Source: Lentinula raphanica (Eukaryota > Basidiomycota > Agaricomycetes > Agaricales > Omphalotaceae). Taken from it: a stretch of DNA of 64,000 bases. Under the pieces are notes generated by a model that ran no database searches, was not told where the DNA came from, and was given only the letters and a program-made list of their open reading frames with translations. The translations under genes were made by a program, and so were the position numbers. Shown here in pieces: positions 24,077 to 34,031 of this stretch. Location: positions 1,178,001 through 1,242,000 of the forward strand of contig JANVFP010000003.1 of the NCBI GenBank assembly GCA_027919835.1, given 5' to 3'. Every line of letters begins with the position of its first letter. Positions within the stretch are counted from its first letter, which is position 1.

Positions 24077-26184
24077 ATGACTACGAAGAGACTCTCCAAG
24101 ATACTCACCTGGATGTCTCCTTCCTCCAAGGAAAGCAACCACAAACAGGAGTCGACCGGAACCTCAGGATCAAAATCTTCTCCTAGTTCGAAAGATTTGT
24201 CCAAACTTCCAAAATTTGATGACTTGCCGATGTTCAAGAACATGAAGGGATGTGCGTGGGAGGTATGGGGGAAGGACGACCAACTGGGTACGATCAATCT
24301 CCTCACTGAGGAAGTGGTAAAACGCGCGGCGGCTGAGGAAATCATGTACGTTCTCCCGAGTATATCGTAGAATCATTGAGCTGATAATACATTCTTTCAC
24401 TTCCTCCTTCAGTACTGGTACCACTGTTTCACTGAACTGGTAAGTTACTTGTATTATAGATGCACTTCATCGTCTTGGCTAACGGTTTCTCATCACTTCA
24501 ACTGGACAGGCCCATACAGTTTCCATCCAAGGTGAATCCGCTATGACCTTTGTACAAATATCTAGGTTTTGACCGTATCGTCTCTAGCCGTTGTTCAGAC
24601 GCAAGAGTCCTGAGGTCAGGATGATGCCGCAGACGCCTCGAATCGTTCGGGATGACGAGATCCATATTGTGAGTTCTAGTCTTGTCTGAATATCGAAATA
24701 CTTACCCTCTTGTTCATCTGTGCTATAGAACACCCAGTCGGGAACGCAGTGGGACGGACTTCGACATTTCGGAATACAAGAACATGGAGTATTCTACAAC
24801 AAGTGAGTGTTCATGAATTATGCTCACCTCGTTATCTTACACGTTCATTACTTAAAATAGTACCCCTCACGATGCAATGGTTGGAGGGATAGTCTCACTC
24901 CACGATCCTCTTGTTGTTGATCCAGCCTTCGCTCATATCGGGATCCAAAGTAAGTAGCTTAACAATCCGACTGGTCCCCTTACTGAATGATGCGAAGACT
25001 GGGCCAACCACGGAATCTGCGGCAGAGGTGTCCTTCTCGATATGGTGAGATACTATAACACCGAGTCCGGTGGTCATACCACCAACAAGACCGACAAGGC
25101 AAAATCGGAATTAGATTCACTGCCCTACGATCCCTGGACCACTCACGGCTTGAGCGTTTCAGAGCTCAAAGCCTGTGCTGAGAAACAGGGCGTCAAATTC
25201 CGTCAAGGGGATATTCTCATCCTGCGAGTAGGGTTTATACAGAAATATCAGAACGCGACGCAAGAAGAGAGAGATGCATTAGCAGGGAAGCCGGAAACGT
25301 TGTAAGTATTTCCGGACTCCAATCACCAGTGCTTTCGTCAAGTTCGCCACTCGTTCACTTATCTCTAAGTGGCTCATGCCGAGATGTCTTTGTTCTCCCA
25401 GTAGTATTGGGTTTCGCTGACTGTTATATCATAGTGCCGGCATAGAACAATCGGAAGACATGAAGAGATTCTTATGGTGCGTCACCATTTCTCAACCGTT
25501 CAAAGCTCAACACTCTTGACGACCTAATACGTTGCAGGGATAATCATTTCGCGGCTATAGCTTCAGATCAGCCTGCTCTCGAGGTGCGTTTATACGTGTG
25601 CTTCTTTACACCAGCTGAATTGTGTATATTCAAAACTTGCTAGCGTTGGCCGACCCCGGAAGGTACTCCTCATATGCATCAGGTCAGTTCATGTCGATGA
25701 TCATCGGGTGGTTCAAAGTATAGGAGTTTTACTGACAGTCTCATTCTATGGGCTAGACTCTCATTGGGTGAGTTGTAATCCATTACTGAGTATCATATAG
25801 TTGTTGTTGTCTGATTCATTTCCGTTTGGTTGATCTGTAGCCTCTGGGGAATGCCTATAGGTACTTATATTGGACATGCCTTCTACTTGCAAATACTGAT
25901 CAGAATCTTTACTGACTTTAGGTGAAATGTTTGATGTCGAAAAACTATCCGAAACCTGTGCAAGACTAGGACGTTATACGTTCTTCTTCTCGTCGTGGCC
26001 ACTTTGCATGTAAGTCTTTCCAGGGAGTATTTCTTGAGAGGTACCGCTTTGAATCTCATTCACCACATCTTCACCGTCAGAATTGGGGGCTGCGCGAGTC
26101 CTCCGAATGCTGCGGTAAGAGGTGTAATCTGAACGCTTGGAGATGTTAGCTGATTGGTGTATCCAATTTCAGGCTTATTTCTGA
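24077..26184 (+). CDS. Cyclase-family hydrolase (kynurenine formamidase-like)
   Basis: The metal-dependent cyclase family (PF04199) includes kynurenine formamidases; the substrate here is unknown. ATG at 24077, then at least ten short introns. Ordered blocks: MFKNMKGCAWEVWGKDDQLGT then INLLTEEVVKRAAAEEI, TGTTVSLNW, VRMMPQTPRIVRDDEIHI, NTQSGTQWDGLRHFGIQEHG (the family metal-binding motif, in its fungal TQWDGLxH form), YNNTPHDAM, NWANHGICGRGVLLDMVRYY, GLSVSELKACAEKQGVKFRQ, GDILILRVGF, FAAIASDQPALERWP, and a last block SWPLCIIGGCASPPNAA. The end was taken after a final GTAAGA...CAG intron giving AYF and TGA at 26184, similar to the hydrophobic family tail. Reading through that donor would stop at about 26131 instead. 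The head before MFKNM is Ser/Lys-rich and the start is less certain. Confidence 0.8.
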
Positions 26185-26642
26185 TTACTAGGAAACTCTT
26201 GATCTGTAAAAAATTTTGGGATACGTGTATGTGGAATAACCTCACAAAGGAAGTACTGTCCGACAACCAGGATGAAGAGAGAAACAAGTCAATTTCCAGA
26301 GCAATTTAAGTTCTTCTCTTTCTTCTTGTCTCAGCCTGGCAAGTTCATGGACTAACTGATGCTGTATCATTCTGTATCCTGCATTTTCTCGAAGAATGCA
26401 GTTACAGTCGAGATCATCGGCGTTCAAACTTTCACTGTTGTCAAAAGCGCGATTGCATGTACTCTGCGTGCATATAAAAATTCAAGTCCAGTCTTTCCAT
26501 AGTAATAATTCGTTGTCAGTTTTCTTCCTCCAACTGGTGGTACGGGCTGCTCACATATAAAGGGTGTACTACGTCTTTCGCATTCAACACCAAAAAACAG
26601 TATACAGTGACCGGCATGTATACAGTACACATTAAACATATG
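26185..26642. other. Convergent intergenic region
   Basis: 3' flanks of the cyclase gene (+) and the small secreted protein gene (-). No other gene is seen. Confidence 0.4.
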
Positions 26643-27082
26643 CTAGTCAATAGCGCTTCCTTCCCGACGACGAACCCTCAACATTCTCTTCTGAAGCCAA
26701 GGTTCTGGCGGCGGTTTCTTGTACTCAACTATGCAAGTAAGAGCATTATCATTTCCCTGACACGCTAGTAGACTGGTTAATATTTGAAGTCGAATGATTC
26801 GCAAAGCTTTTCACGTACTCCCTTTTGCGATCACACCATTTTCAGCATCTGCGTTGCCTTCACCAGGAGGGATTGTATAAAAACTGCATGACGAGTTCTT
26901 GTGGTGGTCTGAGTTGTTCGGAGCTCGACAAGCAGATTCTGAACGATATGGTGAACATGTGAATCATACGCCTTGTGAGTTGCGTTTCACAACTCACCCA
27001 TATTTCCGGCAATAGCATCCACTGCACGGGAATTGAGTAGAACGATACCGATCGCAGAGAGAATGAAGGCGTAAAAGTGCAT
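26643..27082 (-). CDS. Small secreted protein, 90 aa, three exons
   Basis: No family was recognised. Exons on the minus strand: 27082-26998, 26938-26837 and 26728-26643 (85, 102 and 86 nt). They sum to 91 codons and all junctions are GT-AG. The N-terminus MHFYAFILSAIGIVLLNSRA is a convincing signal peptide. The mature part is about 65-70 residues and polar, with two cysteines (SACRAPN and SSCSFYT), a YTIPPGEGNAD segment, and a basic end KPPPEPWLQKRM followed by LRVRRREGSAID. The RVRRRE stretch resembles a dibasic processing site. The exons are too short to stand out as open frames; the model rests on the signal peptide and phase-consistent splice sites. It could be a small secreted effector-like protein or a cell-surface peptide precursor. 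Confidence 0.6.
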
Positions 27083-27553
27083 GACGAGTGGTTCAAGATA
27101 TGTCAACTGAATAGCTCTAGCAAAGGGAAAGCAGAGAAGAGAATGCAAACAGACCAGCTGTTTTCGGAGAGGAAATGAAGCTGTATTCGATGTTCAGGCT
27201 TGGCTTTTATAACAATTCCGTGTCGATAAACAGATCAATCACTATCAGACCAGATCGTGCGTATCATGCGACTCGGATGAAGGAAATCCGGTAGTTCAAG
27301 ATCAAATTTGAACTTCGAAGGTCTTGCAGCCTTCAGGTACTAGTATGTACTCAACTCAAGGCTAATATAAATTAGCCACTTTCTTCGAGAGCCGTCGGAG
27401 GAAGTATATATGAATGAATGAATGAATTATACACGGCTCCACCAGTGGTGGGGTCCCAAATAGGAACAGCCGGAACTAACAGCCCCATCTGCAGCGATCT
27501 CAACCCGCAAAGAGGAAGGTAGACTGCAGGGGGGATGAAAGCTTAGGGGATAC

Positions 27554-27616
27554 AGTGAGTATCAGTAGTGAGTATCAGTAGTGAGTATCAGTAATAGTAG
27601 TAGGAGTAGTAGGAGT
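27554..27616 (+). repeat. Short tandem array GTGAGTATCAGTA, then AGTAGTAGG microsatellite
   Basis: Three near-perfect copies of a 13-bp unit followed by interrupted TAG/TAGGAG trinucleotide-like repeats. Confidence 0.8.
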
Positions 27617-27832
27617 AGCCTAGTATCCTCATCCTCGTCATCAGGTAATGTCCTTGTCCTCATCTAGAGAGAGTCAGAGTTAGAAAGAGTGGGAGAGTCA
27701 GAGTTAGGGAGAGGAGAAGAGTCAGAGTTAGGAGTCAAAGTTAGGGAGAGTGTAAGAGTTAGAGTGAGGGGAGGCAGAGTTAGAGAAAATGTAAGAGTTA
27801 GAGTTAGGGAGAGTCAGCGTCAGAGAGAGTCA

Positions 27833-27912
27833 GAGTTAGGGAGAGTTAGAGTTAGGGAGAGTTAGAGTTAGGGAGAGTTAGAGTTAGGGAGAGTTAGAGT
27901 TAGGGAGAGTTA
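27833..27912 (+). repeat. Perfect 16-bp minisatellite GAGTTAGGGAGAGTTA x5
   Basis: Five exact consecutive copies, embedded in about 400 bp (about 27660-28085) of degenerate GAGTTAGG / GAGAGTCA repeats. Each unit contains GTTAGGG, a telomere-like hexamer context, but not a tandem TTAGGG run. Confidence 0.9.
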
Positions 27913-28185
27913 GAGTCAGGAAGAGCAGGACAGTGAGAGGAGTCAGAGTTAGGGAGAGCAGGCAGTGAGTGAGAAGAGTTAGAGATAGGGAGAGCAGAGT
28001 CAGAGTTGAGGAGAGTGTGTGAGTGAGAAGAGTTAGAGATAGGGAAAGGAGAGTCAGAGTTGAGGAGAGTGTGTGAGTGAGAAGTAGGATGAGAAGTTAG
28101 TATTAGAAGAAGAGTAGGGGAGCAAGAATTAGAGTGAGAAAAAAGAATAGAGTAAAAAGGAAGAGAAGAGAGATCACAAGGGGAT

Positions 28186-29199
28186 TCAAATGGAACGGGA
28201 CACTGATAAATGTGAGAGGCAAGCAATGGCATCATGGAAGGTGTTCCAGGTGGAGAGGAAAGCCTCAATCCCAAAGGCATTGAATGTGAGTTGTAGGTGA
28301 TGGGAGTCAATACGCATGATACGTGAGGGTATGGGAAGACGTGCATAAGAATTGGTGTGTCGTTCAACCTCAGTCGACCAATCGCGAGTCATATCGAAAA
28401 GGAAATCAATGGTTGTGGAGAATGCGGGGCATTCTGGTGATTGCGTGACTATGACAGAGTGAGGTTCACCCAACGACGGTCGGAATCTGTTACGGGTAGT
28501 TCCAGAAAGCATATGTTGTGTAGAATGGAGAGTGACCTCATATGCAGGTCGTTTGGGAAGGGTTGCAGGAGGTGGTAGTGCACGTGTTGTAGATGATGGC
28601 GATGACGAGGATGGAGGAGGAGGAGGACTAGGCTGGTGCGCTCGGATCTCTGTATTGGAATGTGCGATGTTGCGTAGGAGATCCTCATTTAACTGTTCGC
28701 GCACTGTTATTATTGCGGCACCAACTCTGCGATCAACCTCTTGTCCAATTCGATCCTCCAGTCCAGTGAGAAGCAGGTCAATACGTTGGTCAATACGTAT
28801 GGTATTGTGTTCGACTCTTGTTATGCGTGCCGAAGCGGTCTCCTTGCCAACAGGAGATCGTTCGAGAGTGGTTGATGGCGGGTATGAAATTGTAGGGGGC
28901 AAGGTGGAGGAGCGCGGTAGTTTGGCGGTGTTACAGTTGGTGGCAGTGGATGACTTCGGAGAGGCGCGAGATGGTTTTGAGGACGTTGTAGCGCGCGGAG
29001 TTGACGAAGTCAAAGCAGAGGAGGGTTTTTCGGGTCGATGCACAGAAGTGGCCGATGGTTGGCCGATAGGTAAGGTAGCTCCTACTCGAGCAGAAGCTGG
29101 GGCTGTGGTCACAAAAGTAGGAGCCGAGGTTTGGAAGGCGGTGAGTTGTTGTTGGAAAGTTCTTTGTGCTTCCAGAAGTCGAGCTGCCATGTTATTCAT
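28186..29199 (-). CDS. Hypothetical protein, unknown, low-complexity with a coiled-coil core
   Basis: One open frame of 337 aa from ATG at 29199. The head has QRTFQQQLTAFQ, then Ser/Thr/Ala-rich disorder. A helical middle (RVEHNTIRIDQRIDLLLTGL, then EDRIGQEVDRRVGAA) looks like a coiled coil. A Pro/Ser stretch follows, and then a more globular tail with FSTTIDFLFDMTRDWSTEVE and LTFNAFGIEAFLSTWNTFHD. No family was recognised. Composition and location beside repeats and a MITE suggest a transposon-derived or fast-evolving ORF. A splice acceptor lies shortly upstream of the ATG, so a further 5' exon is possible. Confidence 0.45.
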   Translation of the reverse strand: MNNMAARLLEAQRTFQQQLTAFQTSAPTFVTTAPASARVGATLPIGQPSATSVHRPEKPSSALTSSTPRATTSSKPSRASPKSSTATNCNTAKLPRSSTLPPTISYPPSTTLERSPVGKETASARITRVEHNTIRIDQRIDLLLTGLEDRIGQEVDRRVGAAIITVREQLNEDLLRNIAHSNTEIRAHQPSPPPPPSSSSPSSTTRALPPPATLPKRPAYEVTLHSTQHMLSGTTRNRFRPSLGEPHSVIVTQSPECPAFSTTIDFLFDMTRDWSTEVERHTNSYARLPIPSRIMRIDSHHLQLTFNAFGIEAFLSTWNTFHDAIACLSHLSVSRSI

Positions 29200-29627
29200 G
29201 GATGTATTGGCGATGGCCGACGGGTGCTGTATTAACTAGGTTCTCCAACTTCTAACCTGTGTCAGTGGCTGATATTCAAAATGAGGTATTGTTGGTATCT
29301 CTTGGGCTCACTACGTATCCCGAAGCCTCCCATCGACCCCATCCTGTAGTGGTGGGTGCGGTGCTAGGCACCACTCCCCACCTACCACCTACGGTGCTTA
29401 GACGATCTTGTCATTCATAATCTATCTGACTCCTTGATTTCTGAGGCTGAATGGCTGATTGATCAAATCTCAAAAAGTTCTCGTTCTATCCTTCGGCCAC
29501 CAGTGTGTCATGCCACGGGGACCAGCGGAGATCTGGCTGGGTAGATGCCAGACAGCCTACGGGGCCTACGGGGACAGATAGGCGTGGTGAATGTTTGAAT
29601 CGTGATACAGTTACGGTAGGCACAGTA
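29200..29627. other. Intergenic left of the MITE
   Basis: GC-rich patches such as GTGGTGGGTGCGGTGC near 29350. No gene was recognised. Confidence 0.35.
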
Positions 29628-30088
29628 GGTGCGCTCAGAGTTGAACTCGATTTGGTTCCCGAATCCGAATCGTCTCGATTCGAAAATTTGCTGACGCCGT
29701 GTGAAAAGAGATAACAACTAGCGCCTACTAGCGCTCACGGAACGATTCGGAATCACCCATCACGGCACAACCGGCAAGCAAAGCCGAAACACCACCTTGA
29801 TGTGCAGGAGCACAGTTTTCCTGCATGTTTCTCATTTTTTTGCTGAAGGCATCTCTACAAATCATAAGGAACCTTCATTTGACAACCCAATATAGTAAAT
29901 ATCTACTATACAACAGCAAAACCGCCTCTTTTACTTATTGATGTTAAACAAGCGCTGGACCTCTCCAAATTTGATCGCAATTATTATCTGTGAGCGCTAC
30001 TTTTTTTGACCGCATGTGACTTCGAAAAATTTTCGAATCGAGACGATTCGGATTCGGGAATCGAATCGAGTTCAACTCTGAGCGCACC
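29628..30088. mobile_element. 461-bp MITE with 62-bp terminal inverted repeats and TA target duplication
   Basis: The ends are inverted copies: the left begins GGTGCGCTCAGAGTTGAACT and the right ends with its complement. About 62 bp match with two mismatches. A TA dinucleotide flanks each end (29626-29627 and 30089-30090), as for Tc1/mariner-type elements. The inside has no coding frame. This is a non-autonomous element; the parent transposase is not in the window. Confidence 0.8.
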
Positions 30089-30090
30089 TA

Positions 30091-30438
30091 GTACTAGGCA
30101 CTGGTAGCTGGTAGCCTGTAGGACACACGCCACTGGATGAGACTCACGTTTGCCTCCATGGGCCTACGGAGTCTATATACTTCCGCAAAGGAGACAAGCG
30201 AATCAAGTTACTCGTTATGAACTTGTCCAATAGTATCACATATCATATCCTCGGAGGACGTTGTACCACGAACGACTACTCATTTTCAGCCGGGCAAATC
30301 CAAGTGGCATCATCACCAAAAAAATTCAAACAAGCTTTGAAAATTTGTAGAAGCTATGGTTCGTGAACATGCACTGAATGAAAGATATGCTAGTAGGTGC
30401 ACATGCCTCAATATTAAGACAAGCCTTTCCACTGAATT
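30091..30438. other. Intergenic right of the MITE
   Basis: 3' flank of the F-box-like gene. Nothing else was recognised. Confidence 0.35.
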
Positions 30439-31503
30439 TTATTCCAGCAACAAGTGCTCTGCACCATCGTCAAACGCCAGCTTCTCCAATCTTTCTATAA
30501 CTCTACCGGTAATGTCCTTCCACTCTGCTTCATCGCTGTATTCTTGGTTATGGACCGAAACAACTGTGAGATCGATCCTATCTCCCGCCCAAGATCCTTT
30601 TATAAGCCAGGAGCCTCCACACATGTAAACAGCAGGATCATTGGATCGACCAATGAGGGTGTAAAGGACCTGTGTGAGATTGCGCGCTCTAAGCAGGGTT
30701 ACATACTCTCGTTTTGAGAGGTTACGAATCATCCAGCGGTCCCCATTTTGCCTGGAAACCGTGAAGTCTGACCGTTTGATTTCGATCCAACGGTTGAATC
30801 GCTCATTACGACGAGCCAGCCGGAGTTCATCCAGGAGCTTTGAGTTAGAACGGACTCTTTCATCACCCAAGATGAAATCTTTGCGCGAGGGCACTCGAAA
30901 ACGATCCATAGCGCCAAAATAGAGTTCATTTCCTCGATGCTTGGGGCGCATCTGTTTGAGTCCGAGCTCTTCCAGCTCCTCATCGGTAAGCATTGATTTA
31001 GGCAAGGTCCCAGCATTATCTCCGAGGAGAATTATACGACTCCCGGCCCAGCTCTCCTTTCTTAGTTGACTGCAAAGAGAGTCACAACGAGTCTGACCTG
31101 TAATTTCCCACAAGAGGGTACAAGACAGAGCGAAACAGAGTAAATCCAGGTAATCTTTGCCAAGATCTTCGATAATGATCATCAGGAGCTCGACCGGGAG
31201 TGCGAGGAGAGGCGCAACGGTGGGGGTTGTGACAGATTGAGACCACCTGTTCAGTGGAGTTCAGCGTTAGCAGACCTGAAAGCTCACGGAATAGTTGAAC
31301 GGTTTGACTCACTTTGAGGCCAGGCTTCGGACTTCGGGCTTCTCTTCGAGACTCCTGGTGATAGGTTTGTATCTTGATGGAACAACAGGAGCCCTGATAT
31401 AAGAGATCACAGAACTCGGAGACCAGAAAAACTCTCCGAGCTTTCCTAGATGTCCTAAGGTCTCCTTGTTATCAATGCTGATGATTTGCCAGTACTGTCC
31501 CAT
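30439..31503 (-). CDS. F-box-like protein of a basidiomycete family (MGQYWxxI start)
   Basis: Two exons, 31503-31313 and 31246-30439, give 332 aa in frame. The N-terminus MGQYWQIISIDNKETLGHLG KLGEFF resembles a recurrent basidiomycete family beginning MGQYW (from memory, not verified). Exon 2 opens with an F-box-like helix set: LLALPVELLMIIIEDLG followed by LDLLCFALSCTLLWEI. This suggests a Skp1-binding substrate adaptor, but the F-box is weak. The middle ESWAGSRIILLGDNAGTLPK and the tail YMCGGSWLIKGSWAGDRIDL have no known function. It lies 394 bp downstream of the PIF1 helicase gene on the same strand. Confidence 0.65.
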
Positions 31504-31897
31504 CGTAAATTGTGGCGGTGGCCTGTGGGGGCCTGGTAGTCACTGTTCTTTAAAAGAGGAATCGACGAGGGGTCTTCCCAGGGCACGGTCGTGGGATAAA
31601 CATAGACAATGAGATCTAGAGACAATGAGTCACAGATCTAGAGCTGAAAGGAAGGGTAAGCGAGAGCATGGGAGGGTAGGGGACTGTAGGGGAGGGTGTC
31701 TGATCTTTCCAGGAACTGGAATCGAGTCAACGGGTGTCACTTGAGAGGTCCCACAAGTCAAAGATCCAGCAATTCAGTCCATAACTCAGAACTGAAGGCA
31801 AGAACGTGGACGTGAACTTGAAGAATAATACGACGGTTAAGATAATGATAAATGTTACATGTATGATGGAATTCTAGATGCAAATATCGAGTCTAGC
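31504..31897. other. Intergenic between PIF1 helicase and F-box-like gene
   Basis: 394 bp, with a G-rich patch (GGGAGGGTAGGGGACTGTAG near 31670) that could form a G-quadruplex. No gene. Confidence 0.4.
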
Positions 31898-34031
31898 TCA
31901 ACCAGACAAAGACTCTGCGTCACGGTGCTCTTCATCACAAGCCCCTTCTAATGTTTTGTTCCATTCGATCACCTTAGGGTGAGCAACAACTTTCTTGGGA
32001 TTGAAACCGAGCACTTGCAATCCTTCGATGGACGACGCTCGCGAGAGGGCGACGTAACTTTGACCTTATCACTATCTCAACCAACAAGACAAAATACACA
32101 TAGAACAGTACAATACCTTTCTCAAAGACACGCCCGAGATCGACTTTAACGCGGTGTATTGTCTGACCCTGGCTTTTGTGGATGGACATTGCCCATGCAA
32201 GGATTAGAGGTCTGCGATAAGATACATTAGTGTGGAACTGAAGCCAGACCATGAGAAAGATAAGCTCACAGCTGCACTCGCCGTGCAAGCAATTTACCCT
32301 CTGCGTCCTCCACCTTGAATTCATCGCGTTTAATTAAAACTGCTTCAGATCCATAACCCCCATCCTGAAGCGGGTACTCGAACAACACCAGAGGATATCT
32401 TTCTGACTCTTCAGCTTCTTTACTTTGTTTCAGCTTCTTCGTCGTTTTGACCTCAGACTTGACGGCACTTTGATTTTCTTTATTCTTGACATCAGACACG
32501 CTAACCGGTGTCCGACCATCTTCTAGTAGTTGCACGTATCGCAGGAGGGCGCCATTCTTCTTGGTTTCTGTTGGAGATTTGACGGAAGATGTCGAAGCGG
32601 ACGACACCTTGCTGTTCGCTGGGAGGACATTTGTACTCCCGAGCTTTAGGCCGGAAGAGGTACCTGTTGTTGGGGTACCACTAACGAGTTGTTGGGGAAG
32701 GTAAAATCCCAGCACACGACCAACAACACCGTTCACAAGAACATCATCGACGTTCTTGATCAACATGACTTGGGCATCTATTTTGAGCTCCAAGCGTTCT
32801 TCGGCAAGCAGGTTTTCGAGAAGTTTCGGTTTTGTGCCGCTATCGCGAGCGACATAGGGAACTTTGGGAGAGGGAAGCGCGTTGAGACGTGAAGCGTTGG
32901 ATTGTGCTACTTGGGCACGAAGGGGATAGAGTTCGGTGGGAAGGATGGGACTTGGCGGTAGCGGACGCGATAGGGAGTTGAACAAGGTGATAGCTTCATC
33001 TGATGGAGCGCCGAGGCGAAGAGCATTCAAAGCTGATACGAGAGCTTGCAAAAAGAAGTGGATGAGGAGACATGCTCGATTGAGGGTGCCGTTAGACTCA
33101 CTTGAACTCTTTTGCCTGAAAACATGGCGCAAGTTCACCGTATTTTCTATAGTGCTTGCCCACGCAGGAGACTCGAAAGCGAATATCGGCTCCTGGTTGC
33201 TCTTAGTCACCGGTGGGAGCTGGAAGAAATCTCCTGTGACGATGATCTACAATGACGGCGCGGGTTAAGGATTTCGAGCGATAAGAGATACAATCATAAG
33301 TACCTGTATACCACCGAAAGATTTCGGTGTCGGTTTCCTAAGGGTTGTCGCAATATCGTGAAGTTGTTGAAATAAGTGGCCGTCAACCATCGAGACTGTT
33401 TCCGGGTTCAGCCTCGATTGCAGAAGAAGACAATAGACAGAGACCTTCATCGATGATCAGAACTTTGGTCTTCTTCCACCTTTGGAGAGCAGGTCGACAA
33501 GTCTTGATACATTTAATCATGAGGTTCATATCGTTACAGTTGGGAGTCACTGCTCCCCAAGAGTGTATGGTCATGCCTTTCAGATAGGATCAGCCCCAGA
33601 AACCTAATGCATTAGCAGTAAAACCTACCTCCGACATTGGAAGCAGCCATCCCAGTACTCGCCGTGATTGATATCGCATCCTTTGACTTGGAATACTTTT
33701 GGCGTAGTGCTCTGATGATAGCTCGGAGTAACAGAGATTTACCGGTTCCTATGTACAGCAATAGAGTCAGATTTCATTTCGAAGAGAAGAGAATCAACCA
33801 CGGACCGGCTGCGCCAGTGAAGAATACATTCTTGCCTTCCTCTACAACCATTCTCAGAACTCTTGTTTGTTCTGCGTTGAGCGCGACATGAGACGGGTCA
33901 GTCGAATTATCGGAAGATCGTTTTAGTATAGGAACTTGAGGAGAAAAGAAGGAGTCGAGGGTGCCTTTGGATTTCTTGGTAACAGGTGTGGAATCAAGAT
34001 TGTGGGTAGCCTTTCGTTTTAGAGAAGACAT
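31898..34031 (-). CDS. PIF1: PIF1-family ATP-dependent 5'-3' DNA helicase
   Basis: PIF1 helicases unwind G-quadruplexes, R-loops and telomeric or replication intermediates in nucleus and mitochondria. ATG at 34031 with about eight introns. A basic head ([28 protein letters not shown]; the last resembles a PIP box) precedes [21 protein letters not shown]. All helicase motifs are present: Walker A TGAAG|TGKS (split by an intron), [22 protein letters not shown], Walker B VLIIDE with [25 protein letters not shown], a 2B-like insertion with [33 protein letters not shown] and [16 protein letters not shown]. Stop TGA at 31900-31898. This is a complete host-type gene with its own introns, not a Helitron helicase: no Rep domain is nearby. 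Confidence 0.88.

Larger units (their letters stand above)
27083..28185. other. Intergenic: repeat-rich, purine-biased
   Basis: Upstream of the small secreted protein gene the sequence turns into simple repeats. There is a GTGAGTATCA-type array near 27554, then about 450 bp of GA-rich derivative repeats. No gene is supported. A frame at 27900-28367 on the minus strand is a translation of the repeat. Confidence 0.6.

Noticed and set aside
27833..27912. Interstitial telomere
   Set aside because: The unit is a 16-mer that only contains GTTAGGG. There is no tandem TTAGGG run.
28532..29239. Plus-strand 235-codon frame opposite the hypothetical ORF
   Set aside because: Glycine/valine-rich mirror of the minus-strand frame, with no independent support.
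31898..34031. PIF1 helicase as part of a Helitron
   Set aside because: No Rep/HUH endonuclease motif nearby, and the gene has ordinary introns and all host PIF1 motifs.
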